This document shows positions 35,276-43,934 of a stretch of DNA of 46,369 nt, in pieces. Under the pieces are notes generated by a model, which was not told the DNA's origin, made no database searches, and saw only the letters and a program-made list of their open reading frames with translations. The stretch covers positions 1-46,369 of the forward strand of contig JAHDDX010000012.1 in the NCBI GenBank assembly GCA_020629135.1. The letters run 5' to 3'. Each line of letters starts with the position of its first letter. Within the stretch, counting starts at the first letter, position 1. The DNA is from Hellea sp. (GTDB lineage Bacteria; Pseudomonadota; Alphaproteobacteria; Caulobacterales; Maricaulaceae). The position numbers and the translations under genes are program-made.

Positions 35276-36307
35276 CTACCGGCCAGCCGGAACCTGCCAC
35301 ATTTGATCCATATCAAAGGCCCAGTCATAACCAAATAAACCCACCGAACCACCTGTGTGGATGAAAACAATAATTTCATCTTTTTTGAAAAATCCTGTCC
35401 GAACCAGGTCAATTAAGCCCGCCGCCCCTTTGGCTGAATAAACCGGATCCAACAAAATGCCCTCAAGTTCAGCAAATAGTTTGATGGCTTCCTGCCCGGC
35501 CTCGGAAGGAACCCCATAACCGTCACCGACATAATCCGTATTGGCGACAATATCGGATCGCTCCATCATGCCCGGGCATCCCAGCTTCTCCGCGGTCGCA
35601 ACGGCTAACTCAAATATCTTTTCTTCTTGTTTGTGGCGGATCGCATTCGTGCCAATCCCAAGTAATGGAATTTGCGCATTCATGGCTTTAAGTCCGACGG
35701 CAAGGCCCGCCTGCGTCCCGGCGCTGCCTGTTGCATGGACAATATGGTCCACCTTCAAATGCCGATCATTAAACTGGCCCAGCATTTCAAAAGCGCAATT
35801 TACATATCCTAAGGCCCCTGTTGGATTAGAACCACCGCCGGGTATGGTGTAAACGGATTTGCCTGTGGCGCGAATATCATTGGCCCGCTTCTCAAGCTCG
35901 GCATTCATATTCAGGTTTTCACCTTTTATTTTTTCGGTTGTTGCACCGTGCAAATGATCCAGAAGAACGTTTCCACTATGATTGTAATTTGGATTGTTTG
36001 ACCCGGTCCGGTCCTCGAGCAATATATGGCAAGGAATACCGACTTTGGCCGCGAACGCCGCCGTTTGACGACAATGATTAGATTGCGTCGCGCCCTGGGT
36101 CATCACAAGGTCAGCTCCCGCCAGCTCCGCTTCAGCCATTAAAAATTCAAGCTTACGCGTTTTATTGCCACCGGTTGACAGACCCGTGCAGTCATCACGC
36201 TTGATCCAGATTTCAGGCCCGCCGAGCGCTTTACTCAGTCGATCCATTTTCTCAAGAGGCGTTGGCAAATGCGCTAAAAAACGTCTTGGGTAGCGAGATA
36301 AAAGCAT
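35276..36307 (-). CDS. L-cysteate sulfo-lyase / D-cysteine desulfhydrase family PLP enzyme (CuyA-like)
   Basis: A 343-residue fold-type II PLP enzyme. PLP-lysine is Lys49 in [47 protein letters not shown] and [20 protein letters not shown] are the family signatures, with [14 protein letters not shown] near the end. The opening [20 protein letters not shown] and [18 protein letters not shown] are close to what I remember for CuyA of Ruegeria, so sulfite-releasing L-cysteate lyase is my first choice; D-cysteine desulfhydrase or ACC deaminase are the other family activities. The ATG at 36307 has GGAGG at ideal distance. Followed two bases later by the racemase-like gene. No sulfonate transporter is nearby. 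Confidence 0.75.
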   Translation of the reverse strand: MLLSRYPRRFLAHLPTPLEKMDRLSKALGGPEIWIKRDDCTGLSTGGNKTRKLEFLMAEAELAGADLVMTQGATQSNHCRQTAAFAAKVGIPCHILLEDRTGSNNPNYNHSGNVLLDHLHGATTEKIKGENLNMNAELEKRANDIRATGKSVYTIPGGGSNPTGALGYVNCAFEMLGQFNDRHLKVDHIVHATGSAGTQAGLAVGLKAMNAQIPLLGIGTNAIRHKQEEKIFELAVATAEKLGCPGMMERSDIVANTDYVGDGYGVPSEAGQEAIKLFAELEGILLDPVYSAKGAAGLIDLVRTGFFKKDEIIVFIHTGGSVGLFGYDWAFDMDQMWQVPAGR

Positions 36308-36373
36308 GAAACCTCCGATATGTGCCCTCACCTTTTAGCGTGCCTTGCATAAAAGTGAACGCAGAATATAGCG

Positions 36374-36390
36374 CGCAATAACCGATTGCG
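36374..36390. promoter_or_regulatory. Inverted repeat upstream of the CuyA-like gene
   Basis: CGCAAT-N5-ATTGCG, a perfect 6-bp dyad, 67 bases before the CuyA-like start in the 244-base spacer shared with the divergent M23 peptidase gene. A regulator site is possible; nothing else in this spacer is recognisable except the ribosome sites at either end. Confidence 0.25.
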
Positions 36391-36551
36391 GTTTAAGACG
36401 TGATCCAGCTTACAGTTATCAGAATGTCGTGCGGCTACAATTGATACAATTTTTCAAAGGACAGTTTGATCTTTTTGGATTATCAAAACTCAGGATCGGC
36501 GTTCGATTTAAATCTCTAGATAATAGAGGGCGCAAAATAAGGAGATAAATC

Positions 36552-37616
36552 ATGGCGTTGTCACGCAACATCTTTTCTATTGTTTCAGTTTTAGCTTTAA
36601 CCACCAGTTCAGCGCTCGCCGCGCCTCCTCCCGGAAAAGGCGGCGGAAACAATAACAATGGACCTCTGGACCTGCCGAGCGCGTTTGAGGCCATGCAAGC
36701 GGACACTATTTGGTCGGTTCCTAACTCGCCGCAGGACCATATTTCCTCCACGTTTGGACCTCGGATTAAATCCTCTTCCAACGCCTATGACTGGCATCGT
36801 GGGCTGGATATTCACGGCGAAATTGGCGATCCCATTTTATCAGCCTATGACGGGGAGTTTGTCGGAATTCGAAATTATACGAGTGGTGGTACGACCGTAA
36901 TTATTGAGCATCAATTTCCTGAACCGGTCGAATTTCAGGGTCACCAAATCACGACCTGGTATACGCTTTACATGCATATGGACGAAGTAGCGGCCTATTT
37001 GGTCACTGCCGACTCGAATGATGAACATCCGATCATTGCCGCAGGCGATCAGATCGGTACGGTTGGCATGACCGGATCTACGGTGAATCCGCATCTTCAC
37101 CAAGAGATCCGGGTTGGATCCCGATGTTCATTGGAATATCAATTGGACAATCCTAACTCGGGGTGTTCAGGGCTTTTTTTCGACCCTCATGTCCATCCTT
37201 TGTTTCTTCAGCCAGAGACAGAAAACGGGCTTAGCCTAAGTGTCAGCACCTCACTCACAGCTTTGGAAGACGGCGTGATTGAGATCTCAAGCGAGGATCA
37301 ATATCCTGATATTAACCGGTATGAGTTTCAAATTCGCGATCGCAAAAATGTGCGCGCATCCTATGTGCTGGATTTAAATGAACGAACCGGTTTTGACGCG
37401 ACGACGAACGATATCCTCGATATTCCAGATGAAACAAAACCTTATTTATCCCCGGTTCCATTTGGATATACCGCTGATCACTGGACAACCTATTTGGTCA
37501 TACCCGCTAGTTTTGTCACGAATAAAAACAATGGTGAAAGTTTTCGGGTCATCGCAACCGATATCTGGGGTAATGAGCAATCTATCAATTTTGGCGATAA
37601 GAAAGTCAGTTGGTAA
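36552..37616 (+). CDS. Secreted M23 (LytM/lysostaphin-type) metalloendopeptidase
   Basis: A 354-residue exported protein with a signal peptide (MALSRNIFSIVSVLALTTSS, cleavage probably after ALAA). A low-complexity glycine/asparagine stretch follows. The M23 domain at about residues 60-220 has the zinc site His82 and Asp86 in DWHRGLDIHG, His142 in YMHMD, and His181/His183 in NPHLHQEIR. All these residues are present, so it is likely an active peptidoglycan-type endopeptidase or a related periplasmic hydrolase. The C-terminal 130 residues form a beta-rich region with no clear family. AAGGAG stands before the ATG. Single-gene unit, divergent from the CuyA-like gene. Confidence 0.9.
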   Translation: MALSRNIFSIVSVLALTTSSALAAPPPGKGGGNNNNGPLDLPSAFEAMQADTIWSVPNSPQDHISSTFGPRIKSSSNAYDWHRGLDIHGEIGDPILSAYDGEFVGIRNYTSGGTTVIIEHQFPEPVEFQGHQITTWYTLYMHMDEVAAYLVTADSNDEHPIIAAGDQIGTVGMTGSTVNPHLHQEIRVGSRCSLEYQLDNPNSGCSGLFFDPHVHPLFLQPETENGLSLSVSTSLTALEDGVIEISSEDQYPDINRYEFQIRDRKNVRASYVLDLNERTGFDATTNDILDIPDETKPYLSPVPFGYTADHWTTYLVIPASFVTNKNNGESFRVIATDIWGNEQSINFGDKKVSW

Positions 37617-37862
37617 CTTTGAGTCTTTTAATATTTGCCCATCCTATTCGCTCTATACAAGTCACCTACACCCACAGATTCTTACGATAGACGTGGATGA
37701 GTAATAATACCCAAAGATCGGGAAAATGAAATTTATGCGATGGCTCCCACACATAAGCTCTTATCTTTGAAGATTTTGGTCGTTTAACAAGCGAGATCTG
37801 AATATTCCACTATAGACGATAACTGGAATGGGCGATTAGTTGTTAAATGCAACGTCCTTAGG

Positions 37863-37893
37863 TTGACAACCGCCCCCTTCAAAATGTTATACA
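37863..37893 (+). promoter_or_regulatory. Possible sigma-70 promoter of the polyamine operon
   Basis: TTGACA at 37863-37868 matches the -35 consensus exactly; TATACA at 37888-37893 could be the -10 with a long 19-base spacer. It lies 35-65 bases before the GTG start of the glutamylpolyamine synthetase. The rest of this 311-base gap (37617-37862) holds nothing recognisable. The long spacer makes the -10 call uncertain. Confidence 0.4.
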
Positions 37894-37900
37894 TATTTTT

Positions 37901-37918
37901 AAAATGTGATCATATTTT
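37901..37918. promoter_or_regulatory. Near-perfect 18-bp palindrome, operator candidate
   Basis: AAAATGTGATCATATTTT is symmetric around TGATCA with one mismatched pair (G against T). It sits between the candidate -10 box and the ribosome site of the first polyamine gene, a typical place for a repressor. A relic of a GntR/FCD regulator 3' of the operon (42663-42818) suggests which type of factor may once have bound. Confidence 0.45.
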
Positions 37919-37927
37919 GGAGATTTC

Positions 37928-39292
37928 GTGTCCGAAGATAAACAAATCGCTGATATCAAAGCCTGGCTCGCAGAGCGCCGGATTACAGATGTCGAATGCG
38001 TTGTTCCTGACGTGGCCGGGACGGCGCGCGGGAAATCCATGAATGCGTCTTTATTTATAGACGGATTAATAAATGGATCGCTGCGGCTGCCGGAAATTAT
38101 TTATACCATCTCCGCTCATGGTGACACGGTCTTTAATGAGCGCGTATCCTCGACCGAGAAAGACCTACGTCTTGACCCGGACATGTCGACTTTTGTCGAA
38201 GTGCCCTGGAGCCTAGAAAAAGCGGCCAGTGTGATCTGCGACGGGATTAATGACAAGGATGATACACCGTCCAATCTTGCACCGCGCCAGATTTTAAAAC
38301 ATGTCGTCAGCCTGTTTGAAGCCAAAGGCTGGACGCCGATTGTCGGGCCAGAAGCCGAATTTTATCTGCTGGATATGACGGCGACGAAAACGACCGTGCC
38401 GACACCGCCTGAGGGAAGTTCGGAAACCCGCGAGCACGGACAATATATTTATTCCCTGGATGCGGTGGAAGAATTTTCAGCCCTGTTCAAAGAGCTTTAT
38501 GAGTTTTCAGAAATTCAGAACATCGACCTGCAGACGCTGATCCATGAGGACGGTCCCTGTCAATTTGAGATCAATATCGGACACGGCGAAGCCTTGTCCG
38601 TCGCCGACCAATTATTTCTATTCAAACGTCTGGCCCGGCAAACCGCTAAACGCCATGATCTGTTTATCTCTTTTATGGCCAAGCCCTATGCGGATGACAG
38701 CGGCAGTTCGATCCATTTGCATCAAAGCGTCATTGATAAAAAAACGGGCAAAAACCTGTTCGCGGATAAGGACGGCGAAGACACAGAATTATTTGGCCAC
38801 TATGTCGGCGGACTGCAGAAATATATTTCTGAGGCCATGCTGATGTTTGCGCCCTATTCCAATTCCTATCAGCGCTTCAAAGCCTATATGAGCGCCCCCA
38901 CCAACACACATTGGAGCCGCGAAAACCGAACCGTTGGCTTACGCGTCCCCGAAAGCAGTCCATCCGGACGCCGGATTGAAAACCGGATTCCCGGCGCCGA
39001 TATCAATCCGTATCTGGGAATCGCCGCGTCACTTTTGTGCGGTTATGCGGGCATGGTTGAAAAAGTTGAGCGGCGCGAAGAATTTACGGGCGAAGCCTAT
39101 CAGGAAACAGATTACACCCTGCCTAAAAATATCACGGCCGGCATACGAAACTTTCAGAAATCCAAAATGCTTCGCAAATATCTGGGCGATGATTTTGTTG
39201 AGACCTTTGCCGAGATCAAAGAAACCGAAAATGAGGACCGCTCTTCCATGTTAAATCCGTGGGATAAGCGGTTCCTTCTGACCAATGTGTAG
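37928..39292 (+). CDS. puuA: Glutamine synthetase family protein, probable gamma-glutamylpolyamine synthetase
   Basis: A 454-residue class I glutamine synthetase homologue that likely ligates glutamate to putrescine or another polyamine. The GTG start has GGAG five bases upstream. The beta-grasp N-terminal domain (about 10-110) has VPDVAGTARGKSM instead of the ammonia-site loop of GlnA; the catalytic domain shows IVGPEAEFYLLD, GPCQFEINIGHGEAL, DDSGSSIHLHQS and RENRTVGLRVPESS. There is no adenylylation-tyrosine motif near the C-terminus. The co-directional aminotransferase and aldehyde dehydrogenase genes support the polyamine role (gap 9 bases to the next gene). Alternative: a GlnA3-type enzyme for other amines. 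Confidence 0.82.
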   Translation: MSEDKQIADIKAWLAERRITDVECVVPDVAGTARGKSMNASLFIDGLINGSLRLPEIIYTISAHGDTVFNERVSSTEKDLRLDPDMSTFVEVPWSLEKAASVICDGINDKDDTPSNLAPRQILKHVVSLFEAKGWTPIVGPEAEFYLLDMTATKTTVPTPPEGSSETREHGQYIYSLDAVEEFSALFKELYEFSEIQNIDLQTLIHEDGPCQFEINIGHGEALSVADQLFLFKRLARQTAKRHDLFISFMAKPYADDSGSSIHLHQSVIDKKTGKNLFADKDGEDTELFGHYVGGLQKYISEAMLMFAPYSNSYQRFKAYMSAPTNTHWSRENRTVGLRVPESSPSGRRIENRIPGADINPYLGIAASLLCGYAGMVEKVERREEFTGEAYQETDYTLPKNITAGIRNFQKSKMLRKYLGDDFVETFAEIKETENEDRSSMLNPWDKRFLLTNV

Positions 39293-39301
39293 GATCGAAG
39301 T

Positions 39302-40684
39302 ATGACCGAACAATCCTCAAACTTTACCCGCCATATTCAAGAACTGGATAACGCCCATCACCTGCATCCGTTCACGACCCACCACGCATTGCGCAAAAAA
39401 AATCCACGGGTCATCGTCGGCGCCGACGGCGTTTATATCAAAGATTCCGAAGGGGTTAAAATCCTGGACGCCATGTCCGGCCTGTGGTGTGTCAATCTTG
39501 GCTATGGGCGCGACGAACTGGTCGAAGCGGGACGCAAGGCCCTCGATGAAAACCCTTACTACAATACTTTTTTCCAAACCACGACGCCGCCAGCCGCCGT
39601 CCTCGCTCAAAAAATAGCGGAAAAAACGCCGGGTGATCTGGATCATATCTTCTTTGCCTCTTCCGGATCTGAGGCCAATGACACCGGGATCAAACTGATC
39701 TGGTATTACAACAACCTCAAAGGTCGCCCCAACAAGAAAGCCATTATCAGCCGGAAATCCGCTTATCATGGCTCAACCATTATGGCCGCCAGTTTGACCG
39801 GCCTGTCTGGTATGCATGAAAAGTTTGACTGCCCCCGCCCCGGCTTTCATCACATTGAACCGACACCTTGCGCTTATCGTTTTGCTGAGCCCGGTGAAAG
39901 CGAAGAGGATTTCGCAAGCCGGTGTGCACAGGCGCTCGAAGACAAAATTTTGGAACTTGGCGCGGATAACGTCGCCGCCTTTATCGGCGAACCGATCATG
40001 GGCGCAGGTGGCCTGATGGTGCCGCCGACCGGTTACTGGCAAAAAATACGAGCGATCTGTGACAAATATGATGTGATTTTATGGGCCGACGAAGTGATTT
40101 GCGGCTTTGGCCGAACCGGATCCTGGTTCGGGTCTCAGACTTATGATTTCCAGCCTGATATGCTGACCATGGCCAAAGGCCTCTCCAATGGATATCAGCC
40201 GATTTCCGCCCTCGCACTGAATGACGAAATCGGTCACACCCTGATCAATGCGGATTATGAAATGGCCCATGGCTACACCTATTCAGGCCATCCGGTCGCC
40301 GCCAGCGTTGCGATTAAAACCCTGGAGTTATACGAAACGACAGGGGCGATTGGTGAGGCAGGCGCTGAACATAGCGATTATTTTCAGGCTCGGATTCGCG
40401 AGCTGGCTGACCATCCAATTGTTGGCGAGGTTCGCGGCGTCGGTTTCCTCGGAGCCGTTGAGCTGGTTTCCGACAAAGACAGCAAATCCCGTTTCCAACC
40501 CGATGGCAGCGCCGGCTATGCCTGCCGCGAACATTGCTTCAGCTCAGGTTTAATCGCCCGTGCCGTCGGTGACGTCATGATCATGGCACCGCCATTAGTG
40601 ATCTCAAAATCAGAAATTGACGAGCTCTATGAAAAATTGCGATCCTGTCTGGATAAGACCTGGAACGACCTGACAGGAGCCTAA
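39302..40684 (+). CDS. spuC: Class III aminotransferase, probable putrescine-pyruvate aminotransferase (SpuC-like)
   Basis: A 460-residue PLP enzyme. The Schiff-base lysine is Lys292 in MAKGLSNGYQPIS, the PLP-binding Asp is in WADEVICGFGRTG, and FFASSGSEANDTGIKL, IGEPIMGAGGLMVPP and SAYHGSTIMAAS are the class III motifs. Opening sequence HHLHPFTTHHALRKKNPRVI is typical of the SpuC/beta-alanine:pyruvate-type omega-aminotransferases. It would convert putrescine to 4-aminobutanal, or a related diamine or omega-amino acid. It lies between the PuuA-like and aldehyde dehydrogenase genes, nearly touching both (nine bases and one base), so it is part of a single operon. Confidence 0.86.
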   Translation: MTEQSSNFTRHIQELDNAHHLHPFTTHHALRKKNPRVIVGADGVYIKDSEGVKILDAMSGLWCVNLGYGRDELVEAGRKALDENPYYNTFFQTTTPPAAVLAQKIAEKTPGDLDHIFFASSGSEANDTGIKLIWYYNNLKGRPNKKAIISRKSAYHGSTIMAASLTGLSGMHEKFDCPRPGFHHIEPTPCAYRFAEPGESEEDFASRCAQALEDKILELGADNVAAFIGEPIMGAGGLMVPPTGYWQKIRAICDKYDVILWADEVICGFGRTGSWFGSQTYDFQPDMLTMAKGLSNGYQPISALALNDEIGHTLINADYEMAHGYTYSGHPVAASVAIKTLELYETTGAIGEAGAEHSDYFQARIRELADHPIVGEVRGVGFLGAVELVSDKDSKSRFQPDGSAGYACREHCFSSGLIARAVGDVMIMAPPLVISKSEIDELYEKLRSCLDKTWNDLTGA

Positions 40685-40685
40685 A

Positions 40686-42113
40686 ATGAATACGGATCAG
40701 TTTTATATTAACGGCCAATGGGTCGATCCCCAAGGCACCGCTACACATGCCGTGATCAATCCCGCGACCGGAAAATCCGTTGCCGAAATCCCGCTGGGCA
40801 ATTCGGAAGATGTTGACGCTGCCGTCGCGGCCGCCAAAGCCGCCTTCCCGTCCTATGCCCGGACAACGATAGCCGAGCGTAAAGAATTGATCGGCGCGAT
40901 TAATGCAAGTTTGATGAAACGCAATGATGAAATTGCCGCCGCGATCACCCAGGAAATGGGCGCACCGGTCGGACTGTCCCGGGCGGCTCAGGCTCCGTCC
41001 GGCCCGCAGCATTTTAGCGAAGTTCTTAAGGTTCTGGATGAGTATGAATTTGACCGTACGATCGGACGCTCCAAAATTCGCAAAGAACCGATCGGTGTTT
41101 GCGGCCTGATCACCCCTTGGAACTGGCCTATGAACCAGATGGCGACCAAAGTGGCTCCGGCTCTGGCCGCTGGCTGCACCATGTTGCTTAAGCCGTCTGA
41201 AAACGCGCCGCTTGACGCGATCATCCTTACCGAGATCATCCACGAAGCGGGCGTTCCCGCGGGTGTGTTTAACCTGGTTCACGGGGACGGCCCCGGGGTC
41301 GGATCGGCCCTGACCGGGCATAAAGATATTGATATGGTGTCCTTTACCGGCTCAACCCGGGCCGGGGTACTGATTTCGCAAAACTCTGCGCCGACCATTA
41401 AACGCGTAGCGCTGGAACTTGGTGGGAAGTCACCCTCTATCATTCTTGAGAATTCAGATATTGCCCGCTCTGTTGCTGGCACGGTGAAATCCTGCATGGG
41501 CAATTCGGGGCAATCCTGTAACGCACCGACCTTGATGTTTGTGCCTGCCGCTCATTACGAGCAAGCCTGCGAAATCGCCAAACAAGCCGCGGGCGCCGCA
41601 ATTGTCGGCGACCCCAATTCACCGGACACCCATTTGGGCCCAATTGCCAATCGCGGTCAATTTGAAAAGGTCAAAGAATTGATCCAAAGCGGCATTGATC
41701 AAGGCGCTCGTCTTTTGGTCGGCGGCCCCGACCATCCCGACGGTTGTGACCCGGACGGCTTTTTTGTCCGACCAACTGTATTTGCCGACGTCACGCCAGA
41801 TATGCGCGTTTTTCAGGAAGAAATTTTTGGCCCGGTCATTTGCCTGATGCCTTACAATTCGATTGATGACGCCATCGCCCAGGGCAATCTGACCGAATAC
41901 GGCCTGTCCAGCTATGTCTGGGGTAATGACGAGGCGGAATGCCTCGATGTCGCCGCCCAGATCCGCGCCGGCATGGTGCATATTAACGGCGCCTCCCTCG
42001 ACGCTGCTGCGCCTTTTGGTGGGTATAAAATGTCCGGCAATGGCCGGGAATGGGGTGAATATGGCCTCGATGAATTCCTTGAGACCAAGGCGATTTATCA
42101 AAAAGCGGGATAG
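40686..42113 (+). CDS. NAD(P)+-dependent aldehyde dehydrogenase
   Basis: A 475-residue aldehyde dehydrogenase with the catalytic Cys278 in GNSGQSCNAPTL and catalytic Glu in RVALELGGKSP; the cofactor-binding region reads TPWNWPMNQMATKVAPALAA and FTGSTRAGVLI. It probably oxidises the omega-amino aldehyde formed by the SpuC-like enzyme, for example 4-aminobutanal to GABA. ACAGGAG precedes the ATG, and only one base separates it from the previous stop. Sequence is not the usual PuuC type and the substrate is inferred from the operon. Last gene of the operon. Confidence 0.88.
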   Translation: MNTDQFYINGQWVDPQGTATHAVINPATGKSVAEIPLGNSEDVDAAVAAAKAAFPSYARTTIAERKELIGAINASLMKRNDEIAAAITQEMGAPVGLSRAAQAPSGPQHFSEVLKVLDEYEFDRTIGRSKIRKEPIGVCGLITPWNWPMNQMATKVAPALAAGCTMLLKPSENAPLDAIILTEIIHEAGVPAGVFNLVHGDGPGVGSALTGHKDIDMVSFTGSTRAGVLISQNSAPTIKRVALELGGKSPSIILENSDIARSVAGTVKSCMGNSGQSCNAPTLMFVPAAHYEQACEIAKQAAGAAIVGDPNSPDTHLGPIANRGQFEKVKELIQSGIDQGARLLVGGPDHPDGCDPDGFFVRPTVFADVTPDMRVFQEEIFGPVICLMPYNSIDDAIAQGNLTEYGLSSYVWGNDEAECLDVAAQIRAGMVHINGASLDAAAPFGGYKMSGNGREWGEYGLDEFLETKAIYQKAG

Positions 42114-42190
42114 CGCTAGTCATTTTCCAACAAACTGACTAATTGATTTGCTAGTTGTATCAATCACAATATCTAATAGGGGATTACATC

Positions 42191-42613
42191 TTGAATCGAG
42201 GCGCAATTGTCATCTTGACCATAATTGTCATCGTTACCTTAATATATGTGGTGGTCGCTCAAAAAAAATCTGCCGATGAGCAGATTATAAGTTCTGCACG
42301 AAGCTTACATCAAGATGAAATTACGAAAGAAATCCATGCCTGCAATCAAGGCTATGGTCCAGCCTGCATGACAATGGGAAAGATCTATGAAAATGGGTAT
42401 TATTTCCAACCCAAAGACCCAAGAAAAGCTATGGCTTTCTTTGAAAAAGGATGCAATGTCGAACGTGATTTTGAAGAAAGTTGTACCTTGTTAGCGGAAT
42501 TATTATCGTTGAACAAACGGCTTCAACTAACCAGCATGACGTCTGCAGAACTCCACCAAAAGATTTGCAATTTTAGCGACGAAACTTCACTCTATTGCAG
42601 TATGTCAGATTAG
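42191..42613 (+). CDS. Small membrane-anchored Sel1-like repeat protein
   Basis: The start is a TTG at 42191 with AGGGG eight to nine bases upstream; the frame continues upstream without a better start. The product has 140 residues: an N-terminal anchor (AIVILTIIVIVTLIYVVVAQ), then a short Sel1-like region with cysteine pairs (CNQGYGPACMTMGKIYENGY, DPRKAMAFFEKGCN, ESCTLLAELL), and another pair at the end. The Cys spacing is like the disulfide-linked repeats of HcpA-type proteins, so the domain is probably periplasmic. Function unknown. It follows the aldehyde dehydrogenase gene by 77 bases, where a weak TAGTCA/TGACTA hairpin is seen. Confidence 0.6.
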   Translation: MNRGAIVILTIIVIVTLIYVVVAQKKSADEQIISSARSLHQDEITKEIHACNQGYGPACMTMGKIYENGYYFQPKDPRKAMAFFEKGCNVERDFEESCTLLAELLSLNKRLQLTSMTSAELHQKICNFSDETSLYCSMSD

Positions 42614-42662
42614 CGATTTCACAAAAATCATCGTCAAGCTGGTTGACTTTGTTGTCATTTTT

Positions 42663-42818
42663 TCACGACCAATAAAAGGTTACCCCCCAAAAAATCCCCT
42701 CATAGGACACGCTTTCGGTGATGTCTTTGCGTATGGCCTCAACGAGACGGCCTTCATCCCGCGCCTCAATGGCCCTAAGAATATCCCAATGGAAACAAGT
42801 AGAGCGGCTTAGCTGGGC
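42663..42818 (-). pseudogene. Relic of a GntR-family (FCD domain) transcription regulator
   Basis: On the minus strand a 51-codon open stretch reads AQLSRSTCFHWDILRAIEAR then DEGRLVEAIRKDITESVSYE and stops at 42663. The core H-x-x-IL-x-AI-x-A-x-D...A-x-R-x-I is the characteristic last helix pair of FCD-type GntR regulators. Upstream the frame is closed by a TAG, and the winged-helix domain and the rest of the FCD domain are absent. It lies in the 353-base gap between the Sel1-like gene and tadC; the rest of this gap shows nothing recognisable. The fragment is probably the tail of a lost regulator, perhaps of the polyamine operon upstream. Confidence 0.5.
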
Positions 42819-42966
42819 CTAACCGCCATTTTTGCAATGATCGCGCTCTGGAACCAAAATAACCAAAACTGAGCGCCTTAGCCCGGCTTAATAAGTCACG
42901 AGGCGTTACTTGAAATTTGTGCGAATTCAGCCTTCAGCCAAGCTAGCCATAATTGAACTACGCTGA

Positions 42967-43926
42967 TTAAAACGCGTCGCCGATCCGCATAGCGGCTGGG
43001 GTCAAGATGACGATAAAGAGAACCGGCAGGAAGAACAGGATCATCGGCACGGTTAGCTTGGCCGGTAGAGAAGCCGCCTTTTTCTCAGCTTCCATCATCC
43101 GCATTTGGCGGTTCTCTGTAGCGAGCGTTCGCAGGGTCGACCCAAGCGGCGTACCATAGCGTTCCGATTGCACCAGTGCAGTTGAGACAGAACGGATACC
43201 GACGTGATTGTTACGTCGGGCCAGGTTTTCATAGGCTTGACGCCGGCTTTGCAGGTAAGACAATTCGGCGGTTGTCAATGAAAGTTCTTCGGCGAGTTCC
43301 ACCGAGTTTTCGGCCATTTCCTGAGAAACCCGTCCAAAAGCCAGCTCAATCGACATACCCGATTCCACACAAATCAAAAGCAGGTCCAAAGCGTCCGGGA
43401 AAACCGGCGCAATTGATGCGGCCCGTTTATCTGCGGTGTTTTTCAAATATACGCCTGGGGAATAATAACCAAAAACCACCAAGGCCACAGTGATAAGAAG
43501 GTTTTGCTGGAAGCGGAGTTCCATTATATTTAACCCGATCAGGAATATCAGCCCGAGGATACCGAGAATAATCGGCATAGCAAAACGGAAGAAATAAAAC
43601 ATGTAAATCGGGCGTTGTCCGCGAAATCCGGCCTGCGCCATTTTATCCCGAAGATCATTCGCCGCGAGCAATTTTTCCAAGCTGAGATTGTCCACAAGAT
43701 TGGAAACCAGGCCTTTATTGTTCGAACGCAGCTTGTTGCCCTGTTGAAGTTCCGCCATGCGCTGTGACTTTAACTGGTCGCGCGCGCTTGAGACGGATTT
43801 CATCCGTGACTTAAGCTTATCCCCCTCAAGTAGCGGCGCCACGAGAGTGTAGATCGTCCCGACAACCAAAATCGAAATAAAGGCGTAGAGGACGTTTTGG
43901 AACATGGCCGCGGATTCGGGATTCAT
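42967..43926 (-). CDS. tadC: Tad pilus inner-membrane protein TadC (CpaH)
   Basis: A 319-residue GspF/TadC-type inner-membrane platform protein of the Flp/Tad pilus. A first helix at about residues 10-30, then a cytoplasmic region, two helices at about 105-150 (MPIILGILGLIFLIGLN and LLITVALVVFGYYSPGVYL), the conserved cytoplasmic FPDALDLLLICVESGMSIE, and SERYGTPLGSTLRTLA, ending with the hydrophobic LTVPMILFFLPVLFIVILTP. It follows tadB by eight bases and AGGTGG stands before its ATG. TadB and TadC together form the platform that CpaF works against to extend the pilus. Confidence 0.94.
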   Translation of the reverse strand: MNPESAAMFQNVLYAFISILVVGTIYTLVAPLLEGDKLKSRMKSVSSARDQLKSQRMAELQQGNKLRSNNKGLVSNLVDNLSLEKLLAANDLRDKMAQAGFRGQRPIYMFYFFRFAMPIILGILGLIFLIGLNIMELRFQQNLLITVALVVFGYYSPGVYLKNTADKRAASIAPVFPDALDLLLICVESGMSIELAFGRVSQEMAENSVELAEELSLTTAELSYLQSRRQAYENLARRNNHVGIRSVSTALVQSERYGTPLGSTLRTLATENRQMRMMEAEKKAASLPAKLTVPMILFFLPVLFIVILTPAAMRIGDAF

Positions 43927-43934
43927 CTCGCCAC

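Noticed and set aside
40581-41321. 246-codon minus-strand open frame opposite the aminotransferase/aldehyde dehydrogenase
   Set aside because: Antisense of an intact aldehyde dehydrogenase; composition is Arg/Gly-rich shadow sequence.
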